Source: Akkermansiaceae bacterium (lineage in GTDB: Bacteria; Verrucomicrobiota; Verrucomicrobiia; Verrucomicrobiales; Akkermansiaceae). From it: a stretch of 45,809 nucleotides of DNA. Both the position numbers and the translations under genes were made by a program. The stretch spans positions 1 through 45,809 of the forward strand of contig JALZUC010000058.1 in the NCBI GenBank assembly GCA_023301765.1, written 5' to 3'. This document shows, piece after piece, positions 17,657 through 27,790 of this stretch. The notes under the pieces were generated by a model that saw only the letters and a list, made by a program, of their open reading frames with translations, was not told the origin of the DNA and ran no database searches. Positions within the stretch are counted from its first letter, which is position 1. Each line of letters starts with the position of its first letter.

Positions 17657-18385
17657 GTGGCCAGAGTTCCAAGGGTAAGAATGTTTGCCGGACCAAATGG
17701 TTCCGGTAAAAGCTGCCTTAACAATATCGTCAACAAAAGGTGGCTCGGAGTCTATGTGAACGCCGACGAGATCGAAAAGCAACTTAATGAGAGCGGAGGA
17801 ATACAGCTTTCTCATTTCAAAGTCAGATTAGATGACTCCGATTTTTTAAAGGAGTTCACAGTGGTTTGCGAGAAACGGCAGATGCAACTCCCCTCGATTC
17901 GGTGTGTTGATGGTCTGGTATCCGTAAAGAAAAAGGATTTAAACTCATATTACGCTGCTATGATTGCAGAGCTAATACGCATGTATTATCTACAGAACAG
18001 GATATCTTTCACCTTTGAGACGGTGATGTCACATGAAAGTAAAATTGCATTTCTTAAGCTCGCAAAAGAACAAGGCTTTAGAACTTACCTCTATTTTATT
18101 GCTACCGAAGACCCTCAGATCAACATTGCACGAGTGGCTAACAGGGTGATGAATGGAGGTCATGATGTACCTCAGGGTAAAGTCATCAGTCGTTACCACC
18201 GTGCGATAAAACTACTCCCTAAGGCCTTGAAAATTGCGGATCGGGGTTACGTCTTCGATAACTCAGGAGATAGCGAAGAATGGGTGCTTGAAACTGCCAA
18301 TGTTAAAGAAGAAGAGGCCACTATAATGAATTTCAAATCGAGTCACCTCCCTCACTGGATGGAAGCCGTAATCCGTGTGAAGTAA
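17657..18385 (+). CDS. zeta toxin-like P-loop kinase
   Basis: A 242-residue P-loop protein like the zeta toxin / 'predicted ABC-type ATPase' group (COG4185). Walker A is AGPNGSGKS (11-19). YVNADEIEKQL (33-43) matches the substrate-binding Asp motif and FTFETVMSH (118-126) the second zeta motif, followed by RVANRVMNGGHDVP with basic residues that would contact ATP phosphates. Zeta toxins phosphorylate UDP-N-acetylglucosamine and block wall synthesis; many chromosomal relatives have unknown targets. It starts with GTG 6 bases after the small upstream gene and shows no Shine-Dalgarno sequence, so translation probably depends on coupling. No frame damage is seen. Confidence 0.75.
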   Translation: MARVPRVRMFAGPNGSGKSCLNNIVNKRWLGVYVNADEIEKQLNESGGIQLSHFKVRLDDSDFLKEFTVVCEKRQMQLPSIRCVDGLVSVKKKDLNSYYAAMIAELIRMYYLQNRISFTFETVMSHESKIAFLKLAKEQGFRTYLYFIATEDPQINIARVANRVMNGGHDVPQGKVISRYHRAIKLLPKALKIADRGYVFDNSGDSEEWVLETANVKEEEATIMNFKSSHLPHWMEAVIRVK

Positions 18386-18483
18386 GAGCCTTGCCATCCA
18401 TAACTATAAGCCGGAAACCATCGAGAAAGCATCGGAGGAACAATAATCTGGCGGACATCAAAAACTACGTTATTTTATCAACT

Positions 18484-18783
18484 ATGGAAACACGCGTGCA
18501 TCTACCCGACATGGAGCCCCCATCAAGTATCACTGAAGTGATGGTGGCACTCCGCAGTAAAAAACTGGAACCTAAGCACGAAAAAAAGGACTGGGGAGAC
18601 TGGATCACATTCCCGGAGAAACAAACTGTCATCAGCATCGAGTCCATGCGCGGTCTTACTAGCTCAGCCACTATTGAACATGAGGAAGATGACGGCTATG
18701 AGATTAATACGAGCATCCTCGCTGCCTTTGGAAAGCTCGGGTGGATGGGCTCGGATGAGGACGGTGAGTTCCGGCTGGATTAA
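18484..18783 (+). CDS. hypothetical protein
   Basis: A 99-residue protein I do not recognise. It is charged, with Trp-rich turns (KKDWGDWITFPEKQTVISIE) and an acidic C-terminus ending in GSDEDGEFRLD; no signal peptide or membrane segment. The pattern suggests a small soluble alpha/beta domain. I prefer ATG 18484; an in-frame start at 18391 would add 31 residues of low-complexity basic sequence. It follows the toxin module by about 100 bases and need not be part of it. Confidence 0.5.
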   Translation: METRVHLPDMEPPSSITEVMVALRSKKLEPKHEKKDWGDWITFPEKQTVISIESMRGLTSSATIEHEEDDGYEINTSILAAFGKLGWMGSDEDGEFRLD

Positions 18784-18792
18784 TTCTTTTAA

Positions 18793-18872
18793 GACAGGAT
18801 GAACATGATTTTTCAAGATCTACTGGATTATCCAGTCCTGTTAAATCTAAACAATCCTGTAAATCCTTTCTG
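18793..18872. repeat. palindromic intergenic repeat with ACAGGAT/ATCCTGT arms
   Basis: ACAGGAT (18794-18800) pairs with ATCCTGT (18854-18860), and an internal palindrome CTGGAT-T-ATCCAG lies at 18823-18835. The 'atcctgt...aaatcct' phrasing is like widespread noncoding repeats in Verrucomicrobia and Planctomycetes genomes. It lies between two genes and does not look coding. Confidence 0.4.
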
Positions 18873-18932
18873 ACGCCGCAGGCATCCTAAATTCCTTGCC
18901 AAAACACGCTTACTCATGGACGGTTCTTTGCC

Positions 18933-19325
18933 ATGAGAATTATTTCTACCAAGGATGCCGTTTTTCAGAAAATTGCGGAAGCACTAGGCAGCCGCCAAGA
19001 GGAAACCCAGCTAGAGACACTTGCGGGTATTGATTGTGATGAAGAGGATCTGCATAACCAGCACGAGCTGGGAGAAGAAGACCCCATTACTACCATCGAG
19101 CTAATTGCTCAGTGGCTACCCGATACCGGTGAGGGCATTCTAGATTGGTTCTACCTCCGCGTATCTGGTGCTGAGACAGACCCGCCAGAGATAGAGCACG
19201 GCGGCCCCCTACTCGCTTTTAATACGCAAGGACATGCCCCTGACCTTGACGCGCTTATAAATGATGCGGTGACCGCCCTGAACGGAGCCATCGAGTGGGC
19301 AGAGTTTGAGCTAGAAGAGGCTTAA
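18933..19325 (+). CDS. hypothetical acidic protein
   Basis: A 130-residue strongly acidic protein with no motif I recognise and no export signal. The middle (TIELIAQWLPDTGEGILDWF) and the C-terminal helix (NDAVTALNGAIEWAEFELEE) are likely helical. It lies 21 bases upstream of the flavoprotein gene in the same direction and may be co-transcribed with it. Coding is supported by length, codon use like the neighbours and position. Confidence 0.65.
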   Translation: MRIISTKDAVFQKIAEALGSRQEETQLETLAGIDCDEEDLHNQHELGEEDPITTIELIAQWLPDTGEGILDWFYLRVSGAETDPPEIEHGGPLLAFNTQGHAPDLDALINDAVTALNGAIEWAEFELEEA

Positions 19326-19346
19326 CACATCACAATCTAACCGATC

Positions 19347-20573
19347 ATGAATAAACAATGGGATGTCATCGTGATCGGAGGTGGCGCTGCTGGATTTTTC
19401 TCTGCTATCACTTGTGCAGAGACATCTGGAAAGCGCGTGCTGATTCTAGAAAAAACGGCACACGTGCTGGGAAAGGTAAAGATTTCCGGTGGTGGGCGCT
19501 GTAACGTCACGCATGCTTGCTTTGAACCTAAGCCTCTAACAGCCCACTACCCACGGGGGGGGAGATCTCTCATCGGGCCATTCCACCGCTTTGGCGCTTC
19601 AGACACCGTAGAGTGGTTTGAACAGCGTGGTGTGACGCTAAAAACGGAGGCAGATGGGCGTATGTTCCCCATCACAGACAACTCACAAACAATCATTGAT
19701 ACCCTTACCCATGCCGCACGCGCTGCGGGTATAAAGGTGCAGGCGTCCACAGGAGTGCAGACCATCTCCGCTAACGACCACTTCTCCCTAACAACAAATA
19801 AGGACGAGACACTAACAGCGGATCACATTATCATCGCCACAGGAGGCACGCGCCTAGCAGCTGGTGCACGGCTAGCTGAAGCTCTCGGGCATCAGCTTAT
19901 ACCTAATGCCCCCTCCCTCTTTGCATTTAATATAGCAGACGCCCGCACAGATGACCTTCCGGGAGTCTCTGTGCCCTTGGCAGAAGTCTCTGTAGATGGC
20001 ATGAAACTTAAGGCCACCGGCCCACTCCTCATCACCCACCACGGCCTCAGTGGCCCAGGCATCCTCAAGCTCTCCGCCTGGGGCGCACGTGATCTACACG
20101 ACCGTGATTACCGTTTTCATATCAAGATCAACTGGCTACCTAACATAAAGGTAGCCGAGCTAGAGAGCAAGCTAGTCTCAAAACGCCAGACTTGGGGTAA
20201 ACGCCGCGTGCGTGGTCACTGTCCATTTGAAGCTATCCCCAAACGCCTCTGGGATAGGCTCTGTGAGGCAGCTGGTATTTCTACTGATACAATATGGTCC
20301 CAGCTAGGAAAAGAGCCTACACATAAGCTGATCACTGAACTTAATGCAGGTAGCTTTCAGGTCTCAGGCAAAAGTATCAACAAAGATGAATTTGTCACCT
20401 GCGGTGGAGTGAAACTCAAAGACGTAAACTTAAAAACCATGGAGAGCAAACTCCAGCCCGGTCTCTACTTTGCCGGAGAGGTATTAGATATCGATGGTAT
20501 CACTGGCGGTTTTAATTTCCAAAACGCATGGACTAGTGGATATCTCGCTGGTACAGCGATTGCGGATATATAA
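19347..20573 (+). CDS. NAD(P)/FAD-dependent oxidoreductase (YhiN/HI0933 family)
   Basis: A 408-residue flavoprotein of the HI0933/YhiN family ('aminoacetone oxidase' type). The FAD dinucleotide-binding motif VIGGGAAGFFSAITCAE is at 9-25, the family marker KISGGGRCNVTH follows near 46-57, and a second FAD motif FAGEVLDIDGITGGFNFQ lies near the C-terminus. The physiological substrate is not known. The length is typical. Confidence 0.87.
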   Translation: MNKQWDVIVIGGGAAGFFSAITCAETSGKRVLILEKTAHVLGKVKISGGGRCNVTHACFEPKPLTAHYPRGGRSLIGPFHRFGASDTVEWFEQRGVTLKTEADGRMFPITDNSQTIIDTLTHAARAAGIKVQASTGVQTISANDHFSLTTNKDETLTADHIIIATGGTRLAAGARLAEALGHQLIPNAPSLFAFNIADARTDDLPGVSVPLAEVSVDGMKLKATGPLLITHHGLSGPGILKLSAWGARDLHDRDYRFHIKINWLPNIKVAELESKLVSKRQTWGKRRVRGHCPFEAIPKRLWDRLCEAAGISTDTIWSQLGKEPTHKLITELNAGSFQVSGKSINKDEFVTCGGVKLKDVNLKTMESKLQPGLYFAGEVLDIDGITGGFNFQNAWTSGYLAGTAIADI

Positions 20574-20634
20574 TTCCACCCGCAATCGCTTCATATTCAC
20601 ATACAGCGCCCTACCAAGCTTTATGAGTATAAAA

Positions 20635-20662
20635 AAACACGGTGAGTTTCCTCACCGTGTTT
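20635..20662. terminator. bidirectional intrinsic terminator
   Basis: A perfect 12-bp stem AAACACGGTGAG / CTCACCGTGTTT around loop TTTC lies between the convergent flavoprotein gene and tpiA. T-runs occur on the plus side and, from the A-run at 20630-20637, on the minus side. Confidence 0.88.
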
Positions 20663-20685
20663 TATAATTCTCAGACTTAGTCCTT

Positions 20686-21456
20686 TTAGCCGTTAGATAC
20701 AGCGGCGCGGATGAGGTCTAGGAAGCTCTGGGCTTCTAAGCTAGCTCCACCTACGAGACCGCCATCGATGTCTGGCTGGGCAAGAAGCTCAGCTGCATTC
20801 CCAGCCTTCATACTACCGCCGTATTGGATACGGATCTTCTCAGCAAGCTCCTTACTGTAGAGATCTGCGATAACTGAGCGGCAGAATGCGTGTGCTTCCT
20901 GCGCCTGCTCAACAGTGGCTACCACTCCAGTGCCAATGGCCCATACAGGCTCATAGGCTACCACCGTCTCCTTCATGTCCTTTTCTTTAACACCTGCGAG
21001 GCCTTCAGAAATCTGACTACGGAGCACGTCCTCTAGTTTTCCAGCTTCACGCTCTTCCAGAGTCTCTCCGATACAGAAGATCGGCTTGAGATTAGCGATG
21101 CGGGCCTGCTTGATCTTAGCATTGATAACTTCGTTACACTCACCGTAAAGAGTACGGCGCTCACTGTGGCCGATGATAACGTAGCGTACGTAGAGCTCCT
21201 TGAGCATCATAGTGCTAACTTCGCCGGTGAAGGCTCCATTGTCATTCTGAGATACGTTTTGAGCAGCTATAGAGATGGCGGAGTTCGATGATAGTGTCTC
21301 GATAGCAGCCGGGATAGAAATAAAAGGAGGAGCTATGACTACGTCTGCCTCGTCTGTTATATTGTCTAGTTTAGCAGAAAATGTCTTTAGAAAATCAATT
21401 GCCTCACTTGGCCCGATATTCATTTTCCAGTTCGCTGCGATGATTGGTTTGCGCAT
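20686..21456 (-). CDS. tpiA: triosephosphate isomerase
   Basis: A 256-residue TIM barrel that interconverts dihydroxyacetone phosphate and glyceraldehyde 3-phosphate. Seen are the N-terminal AANWKMN (catalytic Lys), IIGHSERR (catalytic His), [13 protein letters not shown] (catalytic Glu and flexible loop) and the phosphate-binding [11 protein letters not shown]. It is the last gene of gap-pgk-tpiA, 33 bases after pgk, and ends at the bidirectional terminator. Confidence 0.97.
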   Translation of the reverse strand: MRKPIIAANWKMNIGPSEAIDFLKTFSAKLDNITDEADVVIAPPFISIPAAIETLSSNSAISIAAQNVSQNDNGAFTGEVSTMMLKELYVRYVIIGHSERRTLYGECNEVINAKIKQARIANLKPIFCIGETLEEREAGKLEDVLRSQISEGLAGVKEKDMKETVVAYEPVWAIGTGVVATVEQAQEAHAFCRSVIADLYSKELAEKIRIQYGGSMKAGNAAELLAQPDIDGGLVGGASLEAQSFLDLIRAAVSNG

Positions 21457-21489
21457 GATATTAAATAGTTAGTAGAGATTAGATAAAAG

Positions 21490-22689
21490 TTAAGCTTCGC
21501 TAAGTGCGGCTACACCAGGGAGGGCTTTACCCTCAAGTAGCTCAAGAGATGCTCCCCCTCCTGTGGAGATGAAGTCAAAGTCGTCAGGGTTTCCGAATTT
21601 TTTAACGGCAGTAACAGAGTCACCCCCGCCCACGATAGTAAGTGCTGAGGATTCAGCAACAGCCTTAGTAAGAGCCTTGGTGCCTGCGGCAAAGTTGTCC
21701 ATTTCAAAAACTCCCATTGGTCCATTCCAGAGCACTGTCTTAGCTCCAGCAACTACCTTGGCAAAGTCTTCAATAGCTTGATCACCGATGTCGATACCTT
21801 CCCAGTCGTCAGGGATTTCGCCACCATTTTCATAAGCAGCTGTTACCTTAGTCTCAGCATCAGGGGAAAATTCCTGAGTAATACGAGTATCGGCAGGTAG
21901 GTGAAAGTGGATGCCTTGCTCTTTGGCCTGCTCGAGAATCTCAGTGGCCAGATCAAGAAAATCATTTTCCACAAGTGATTTACCAATTTTATATCCCTGA
22001 GCCTTACGGAATGTGTAGGCCATAGCTCCACCGATGATGAAGGTATCTGCCTTACCCATCATAGCCTTGATGACTTGGATTTTATCAGAAACTTTAGCCC
22101 CTCCCATGATGGCGACAAATGGCTTACCTGGCTCCCGTAGCTTTCCTTCGAGGAACTCAAGTTCACGCTCGATGAGGAAGCCCATAGCACTCTGAGAAAT
22201 GTGATGAGTTACACCCTCTGTGGAAGCGTGCGCTCTGTGTGCTGTGCCAAAGGCATCATTCACAAAGATATCAGCACCACCTGCGAGGGCGCCGGCGAAG
22301 TCAGAATCGTTTGCCTTTTCCTCAGAGTGAAAGCGGGTGTTCTCTAGTAGAAGTATCTCACCAGACTCAAGCTCGGTGCGAGCTGACTCAGTGGCACCCC
22401 CTACGCAGCTTTCAGCAAATGCTACCTCTTTACCAAGATGCTCAGCAAGACGTAGTGCTACTGGTTCCAGTGAATACTTAGGATCTGGCTCGCCCTTAGG
22501 TCGGCCCATGTGGGAGCAGAGTGTGAGCTTAGCACCTCCGTCTAGCAAATGCTTGATAGTGGGTAGTGCGGCTACGATGCGTGTATCATCTGTGATTTCA
22601 CCACTGTCATTAAGTGGTACATTGAAGTCTGCGCGCATAAGAACGGACTTCCCATTGACGTCGAGATTGCGGATGCTGAGTTTAGCCAT
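21490..22689 (-). CDS. pgk: phosphoglycerate kinase
   Basis: A 399-residue glycolytic kinase that makes ATP from 1,3-bisphosphoglycerate. Motifs include VLMRADFNVPL (substrate site), LCSHMGRPKGE, the hinge region and the nucleotide-binding GPMGVFE and IVGGGDSVTAV. The start is ATG 22689 (MAKLSIRNLDVNGKS), typical for Pgk; a longer reading to 22830 would run into gap. A strong hairpin terminator sits between gap and pgk. Confidence 0.97.
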   Translation of the reverse strand: MAKLSIRNLDVNGKSVLMRADFNVPLNDSGEITDDTRIVAALPTIKHLLDGGAKLTLCSHMGRPKGEPDPKYSLEPVALRLAEHLGKEVAFAESCVGGATESARTELESGEILLLENTRFHSEEKANDSDFAGALAGGADIFVNDAFGTAHRAHASTEGVTHHISQSAMGFLIERELEFLEGKLREPGKPFVAIMGGAKVSDKIQVIKAMMGKADTFIIGGAMAYTFRKAQGYKIGKSLVENDFLDLATEILEQAKEQGIHFHLPADTRITQEFSPDAETKVTAAYENGGEIPDDWEGIDIGDQAIEDFAKVVAGAKTVLWNGPMGVFEMDNFAAGTKALTKAVAESSALTIVGGGDSVTAVKKFGNPDDFDFISTGGGASLELLEGKALPGVAALSEA

Positions 22690-22720
22690 GGTATTTAAGT
22701 TAGTTATATAAAGAGGCAAA

Positions 22721-22750
22721 AAGGCGGAGAAAGTGACCTTCCTCCGCCTT
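22721..22750 (-). terminator. hairpin terminator between gap and pgk
   Basis: Read on the minus strand, AAGGCGGAG and CTCCGCCTT form a 9-bp stem. It extends through G-T, A-T, A-T and G-C pairs to a four-base loop GTCA, and TTTTG follows. It lies 18 bases after the gap stop, so part of the transcripts should end here and pgk-tpiA may be expressed at a lower level or from another promoter. Confidence 0.75.
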
Positions 22751-22768
22751 GGAATAAATGATTGTTGA

Positions 22769-23788
<1,020 letters not shown>

Positions 23789-23819
23789 TTATCTGCGGCT
23801 ATAGAAAGCGCAGGAGCGG

Positions 23820-23849
23820 AGATTATGCCTCCCGATCTCTCCACGTCAA
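23820..23849 (-). promoter_or_regulatory. candidate promoter of gap-pgk-tpiA
   Basis: On the minus strand TTGACG (23844-23849) is followed after 18 bases by TAATCT (23820-23825). The leader would be about 45 bases. The rest of the roughly 300-base gap between gap and the helicase gene shows no gene. Confidence 0.45.
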
Positions 23850-24067
23850 TACTTGCGTAGAGCATTATTAAAAAATAGACACATAAACGCCTTAAAATTA
23901 AGCACTACACCCCTTCATTATAACCACCTTACTTCATTGCGGCTTGGTTTTTAAAGTTGCTAATAGTAGAAGAGGACACTAAGGCTCGCGCTCCGCTCCG
24001 TAGCGCTGGTTCATTGATCCTAAGGCTACCGCCCACTGATCAACTCATTTTATAACACCATTTCCTC

Positions 24068-25753
24068 ATGACAGACGTCTCATTTTCCGATCTCGGCCTC
24101 TCCGATGACCTCCTTAAGGCCATCTCCTACCTAGGCTACGAAAGCCCCTCCCCTATTCAGGCAAAGGCAATCCCTCAAATTCTCAAAGGCACTGACATCG
24201 TGGGCCTCTCCGAAACTGGCTCAGGTAAAACCGCTGCATTCACTCTACCTGCCCTGCAGATGATCGATCTAGAGGATAATTTCACTCAGGTGCTTATCCT
24301 CTCCCCCACTCGTGAGCTCTGTGTGCAGGTCTGCGAAGAAGTACACAGACTAGGTGGAAAAATGCAGGGACTCCGCGCTGTGCCGATCTACGGCGGTGCT
24401 CCTATTGATCGTCAGATCACTCAGCTCAAGAAGGGTGCACATATTGTAGTAGGCACACCTGGCCGACTACTAGACCATCTCCGCAGGAAAACGCTCAAGC
24501 CCGCCACTATCAAACTCGCCATTCTCGATGAGGCCGACCGCATGCTTGATATGGGATTTCGTGAGGACATGGAAAATCTTCTAGGTGCGATGAAGAAGGA
24601 CCACCAGACACTCTTTTTCTCCGCCACCATGAATAAACATGTGGAGAAACTCATCCACAAGTTTGGTAATGACCCTCAGGAAATCTCCATCAAAGGGCAG
24701 ACAAAAACCGTCTCTACCATCAGCCAGTCATACTACGAGGTGAGAAACCGCTCGAAAATAGAGGTCCTGAGCCGGATATTAGACCTAGATAGCCCACGCC
24801 TAGCTGTCATTTTCTGTAATACTAAGCGTAGCGTAGACGAGTGCACAGAGGCTCTCATCGCACGTGGATATGGTGCAGATAAATTACACGGCGACATTGG
24901 CCAGCAAGCACGTGAGCGCACCACTAAACGATTCCGCGAAGGTAAATTTGAGCTTCTAGTAGCCACAGACGTAGCTGCACGGGGACTAGATATTGATGAT
25001 GTGCAAGCAGTCTTCAACTACGATATACCGCAGGATCCAGAGGACTACGTCCACCGTATCGGACGGACGGGCCGCGCCGGTCGTGAGGGTAAGGCTATAA
25101 GCTTTGTCTTTGGCCGTGATATCTACCGCCTACAGAGTATTGAACGCTATACCAAGCAGCAGATCCAACGCGAAAAAATCCCCACTCAAGAAGAAGTCGA
25201 GGGAGTCCGCGCAGATCAGCTTTTCCAACTTGTGCAAACGCGCCTGGAAAAGGAGGTTAATCGTAGCTACCGCCACTATATCGACAGACTCTTAGATCAG
25301 GGGCATACCGCCACAGACATTGCCGCAGGAGTCTTTGAACTCCTCCGTGAATCCATGGGCCGGGAGGGACAGGCTATCGATGAAGATAACCCTAACTTCA
25401 AACCAGAGACACAACGTAAAGACCGTAAAGGCCGCCCAGATCGGGGGGACCGCGGTGATCGCTCTGACAGACGTGGTGGCAGAGATGGAGGTAAACCTCA
25501 TAAAAAAGATCCTAACATGACTACTCTCTTCCTCAGTCTTGGAAAAGCAGCCAGTGTCCGCCCAGCCGATATCCTCGGTATGTGCTACCGTGAGGGCTCT
25601 ATTCCTGATTCATCTGTAGGACGTATCCAGCTCTTTGAACGCCACAGCCTAATAGATGTAGATAAAGATGTAGCTGACAAGCTGATCAAACAACTCAGTG
25701 ACTCCAAGCTAAGGAACCAGAGGTTCCGCATTGGCGTGGACCGTATGTCATAA
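24068..25753 (+). CDS. DEAD-box ATP-dependent RNA helicase
   Basis: A 561-residue helicase of the CsdA/DeaD/DbpA type. Motifs in order: Q motif [11 protein letters not shown], Walker A SETGSGKT (48-55), [30 protein letters not shown] and [14 protein letters not shown] basic low-complexity linker rich in Arg, Gly and Asp (about residues 445-480) leads to a DbpA-type RNA-binding domain near residues 485-560, with [16 protein letters not shown]-like sequence. Such proteins act in ribosome assembly, often at low temperature. It stands alone with a leader of up to 300 bases. Confidence 0.9.
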   Translation: MTDVSFSDLGLSDDLLKAISYLGYESPSPIQAKAIPQILKGTDIVGLSETGSGKTAAFTLPALQMIDLEDNFTQVLILSPTRELCVQVCEEVHRLGGKMQGLRAVPIYGGAPIDRQITQLKKGAHIVVGTPGRLLDHLRRKTLKPATIKLAILDEADRMLDMGFREDMENLLGAMKKDHQTLFFSATMNKHVEKLIHKFGNDPQEISIKGQTKTVSTISQSYYEVRNRSKIEVLSRILDLDSPRLAVIFCNTKRSVDECTEALIARGYGADKLHGDIGQQARERTTKRFREGKFELLVATDVAARGLDIDDVQAVFNYDIPQDPEDYVHRIGRTGRAGREGKAISFVFGRDIYRLQSIERYTKQQIQREKIPTQEEVEGVRADQLFQLVQTRLEKEVNRSYRHYIDRLLDQGHTATDIAAGVFELLRESMGREGQAIDEDNPNFKPETQRKDRKGRPDRGDRGDRSDRRGGRDGGKPHKKDPNMTTLFLSLGKAASVRPADILGMCYREGSIPDSSVGRIQLFERHSLIDVDKDVADKLIKQLSDSKLRNQRFRIGVDRMS

Positions 25754-25862
25754 GCTCTCTGCGACTATTAGAATAGTCCAACATTGACCTACAGCTATAT
25801 TGTGTAGCACGTTTGCGGTAGACGCTACGTGCACACTCTATACACATGCCCCCTACCCAGCT

Positions 25863-26216
25863 ATGAGTAACTCAGAAGATCCTTCAGAAAAAATGAACTA
25901 CGGCTTTGTAGGAACAGATAGTCAGAGCTTAACAGAGAAACTGGAAAAATATACAGGTGTGGTAGACTGGGAATATCTGAAGCCGCATTACAAGTCTGGA
26001 GCCCTGATCTATGTAGACCCCTGTCTAAAAATCACCGAGGTCGGACAGGCTGTAACAGATGATAATAAAGAGCAGATCGAAACTTGGCTAAAGTCTGGAG
26101 ACCTAGTTAAGCCATCAGAGCTCCACGAGCAATGGTGGGAGCAGAATCCGCAGGATTTCACAGCACTAGTGGTCAGCCCATTTGTGCTCATGCAGCCTGT
26201 GGCGACCTCTAACTGA
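25863..26216 (+). CDS. DUF2288 family protein
   Basis: A 117-residue protein that resembles the DUF2288 family, which has no known function. The matching pattern is LEKYTGVVDWEYLKPHYKSG, a hydrophobic strand ALIYVDPCLKITEVG, and the C-terminal ALVVSPFVLMQP. No export signal. ATG 25863 gives the expected N-terminus; a longer reading from 25800 adds an unlikely leader. It lies about 110 bases downstream of the helicase gene. Confidence 0.65.
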   Translation: MSNSEDPSEKMNYGFVGTDSQSLTEKLEKYTGVVDWEYLKPHYKSGALIYVDPCLKITEVGQAVTDDNKEQIETWLKSGDLVKPSELHEQWWEQNPQDFTALVVSPFVLMQPVATSN

Positions 26217-26445
26217 TACCAAAGGTTAGACTCACCACTCCAGCCGGAACTTCTTTCAAATCCTCTCTATGTGCTCAGAATGCACTTGGGCTCGATGTAC
26301 TTAGTCAGGCTACTCCCTTACTGCGCCAACTACATGCCGACTCTCTCTATGAGATTCTTTCAGGCTTTAAAGCCTCTCTGTTAGAAGGCAGTCATCTCTA
26401 AAACCCACCAGCGAGCTCTCCTAAACACCTACTACACAGGCAAAA

Positions 26446-26471
26446 AAAAACCCTGCTAATGCAGGGTTTTT
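26446..26471 (-). terminator. intrinsic terminator of the tRNA-Asp transcript
   Basis: AAAAACCCTGC and GCAGGGTTTTT pair around loop TAAT. On the minus strand, the direction of the tRNA gene, the stem is followed by a long T-run (A-run at 26442-26450). Confidence 0.88.
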
Positions 26472-26484
26472 GCCAGAAAGCAAA

Positions 26485-26561
<77 letters not shown>

Positions 26562-26637
26562 TCGCTTTGCGTGGGCGGGCGGAAACTAGGAGGATTTCCG
26601 CCAATACGCAATACCTTTTTTACGGAAAATGAATTTT

Positions 26638-27564
26638 TTATTTAAATGTAATAACTGCAGCCTCTAAACTCTCTACATCCTCTACTGAAATCACCTTCAC
26701 AGACTTATCAATCCTCGCCATTAAACCAGATAACACCTTACCTGGCCCAAGCTCGATAAATGTAGTATTACCCTCTGCAATGAGTTTTTGCATAGATGCC
26801 GTCCAGCGCACTGACCCAGTAACCTGCTGCTCGAGCATGGCTTTAATATCATCCGCACCACTTACCTTACGGGCGCCATAGTTACATACCACTGGAATGG
26901 ACGGCTCTGACATCTCTGTATCAGCTAGCACAGTGGCCAATTTATCTTGAGCACTCTGCATTAACCGTGAATGGTAGGCTCCTGCTACGTTAAGTTTTTT
27001 ACCCATTCGGATACCCACAGCTTTTGCACCAGCCACTGCTTGATCGATACCAGCTTCACTACCTGAGAGCACTATCTGGCCAATCGCGTTAAAGTTGGCC
27101 ACATCTACATCACAATCACTAGCAAGCTGCTCAACAGCAGACTCATCACCGCCGATCATGGCAGCCATGGCACCATCTGTAGCATCACAAGCTTCCTCCA
27201 TAAATGCACCACGCTGAGAAACTAGACTTAACCCCGTGGCAAAATCAAACGTCCCTGCCGCTGCATGAGCCGTAAACTCACCGAGGGAGAGGCCTGCTGC
27301 TGCTACTGGATTTAATGACGGCACCTTTTCTTTTAACACCTCGAGACAGGCCAGGCCATGAAGATATAGCGCAGGCTGACAGTAAGCGGTCCGCGTTAGT
27401 TGGTCATCCGGGCCGGTAAACATAATATCACTCAGTGAGTAACCTAGGGCTTCATCTGCTTTTGCAAACACTTCTCTAGCCGCCGGATAAGCATCTACTA
27501 GATCCTTGCCCATACCTACTTTTTGCGCACCTTGACCGGAAAATAATATAACAACATTGTTCAT
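26638..27564 (-). CDS. fabD: malonyl-CoA:ACP transacylase
   Basis: A 308-residue cytosolic enzyme that loads malonate onto acyl carrier protein for fatty acid synthesis. The N-terminus VVILFSGQGAQKVGMG, the catalytic Ser93 in GLSLGEFTAH, Arg117 region VSQRGAFME and His198 in AGAYHSRLM are all in place. The motif reads GLSLGE where most family members have GHSLGE. ATG 27564 is preceded by a purine-rich GAGGGGGG, one of the few Shine-Dalgarno-like sites here. No other fab genes are adjacent. Confidence 0.93.
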   Translation of the reverse strand: MNNVVILFSGQGAQKVGMGKDLVDAYPAAREVFAKADEALGYSLSDIMFTGPDDQLTRTAYCQPALYLHGLACLEVLKEKVPSLNPVAAAGLSLGEFTAHAAAGTFDFATGLSLVSQRGAFMEEACDATDGAMAAMIGGDESAVEQLASDCDVDVANFNAIGQIVLSGSEAGIDQAVAGAKAVGIRMGKKLNVAGAYHSRLMQSAQDKLATVLADTEMSEPSIPVVCNYGARKVSGADDIKAMLEQQVTGSVRWTASMQKLIAEGNTTFIELGPGKVLSGLMARIDKSVKVISVEDVESLEAAVITFK

Positions 27565-27702
27565 AGGCCCCCCTCTTAATAGGTGGCCGTATTTCACGCA
27601 AGCCTTGAACTTCGTATAAAATGTAAAATCGTTGCAAACTATTCTTGCAAATTACCGGCGAATCGTGAAAGTTCTCCGCGACCGCAATCTGATTGCACTT
27701 CT

Positions 27703-27790
27703 GGAGGGGTGGCAGAGTGGTCGAATGCACCGGTCTTGAAAACCGGCGTGGCGCAAGTCACCGTGGGTTCGAATCCCACCCCCTCTGCCA
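27703..27790 (+). tRNA. tRNA-Ser (anticodon TGA)
   Basis: An 88-base class II tRNA with encoded CCA. Acceptor GGAGGGG pairs with CCCCTCT (terminal G-T), discriminator G. The D arm is GCAGAGTGGTCGAATGC, the anticodon stem-loop CGGTCTTGAAAACCG reads TGA, a long variable arm GTGGCGCAAGTCAC follows, and the T arm is TGGGTTCGAATCCCA. It is divergent from fabD. Confidence 0.97.

Noticed and set aside
25763-25778. Palindrome GACTATT-AG-AATAGTC after the helicase gene
   Set aside because: The loop is two bases and no T-run follows, so it is a poor terminator; no other role can be supported.
26213-26401. An open stretch of about 62 codons on the plus strand after the DUF2288 gene
   Set aside because: It has no ATG, GTG or TTG start at a useful place, no recognisable protein similarity and no ribosome binding site; it is short enough to be chance.
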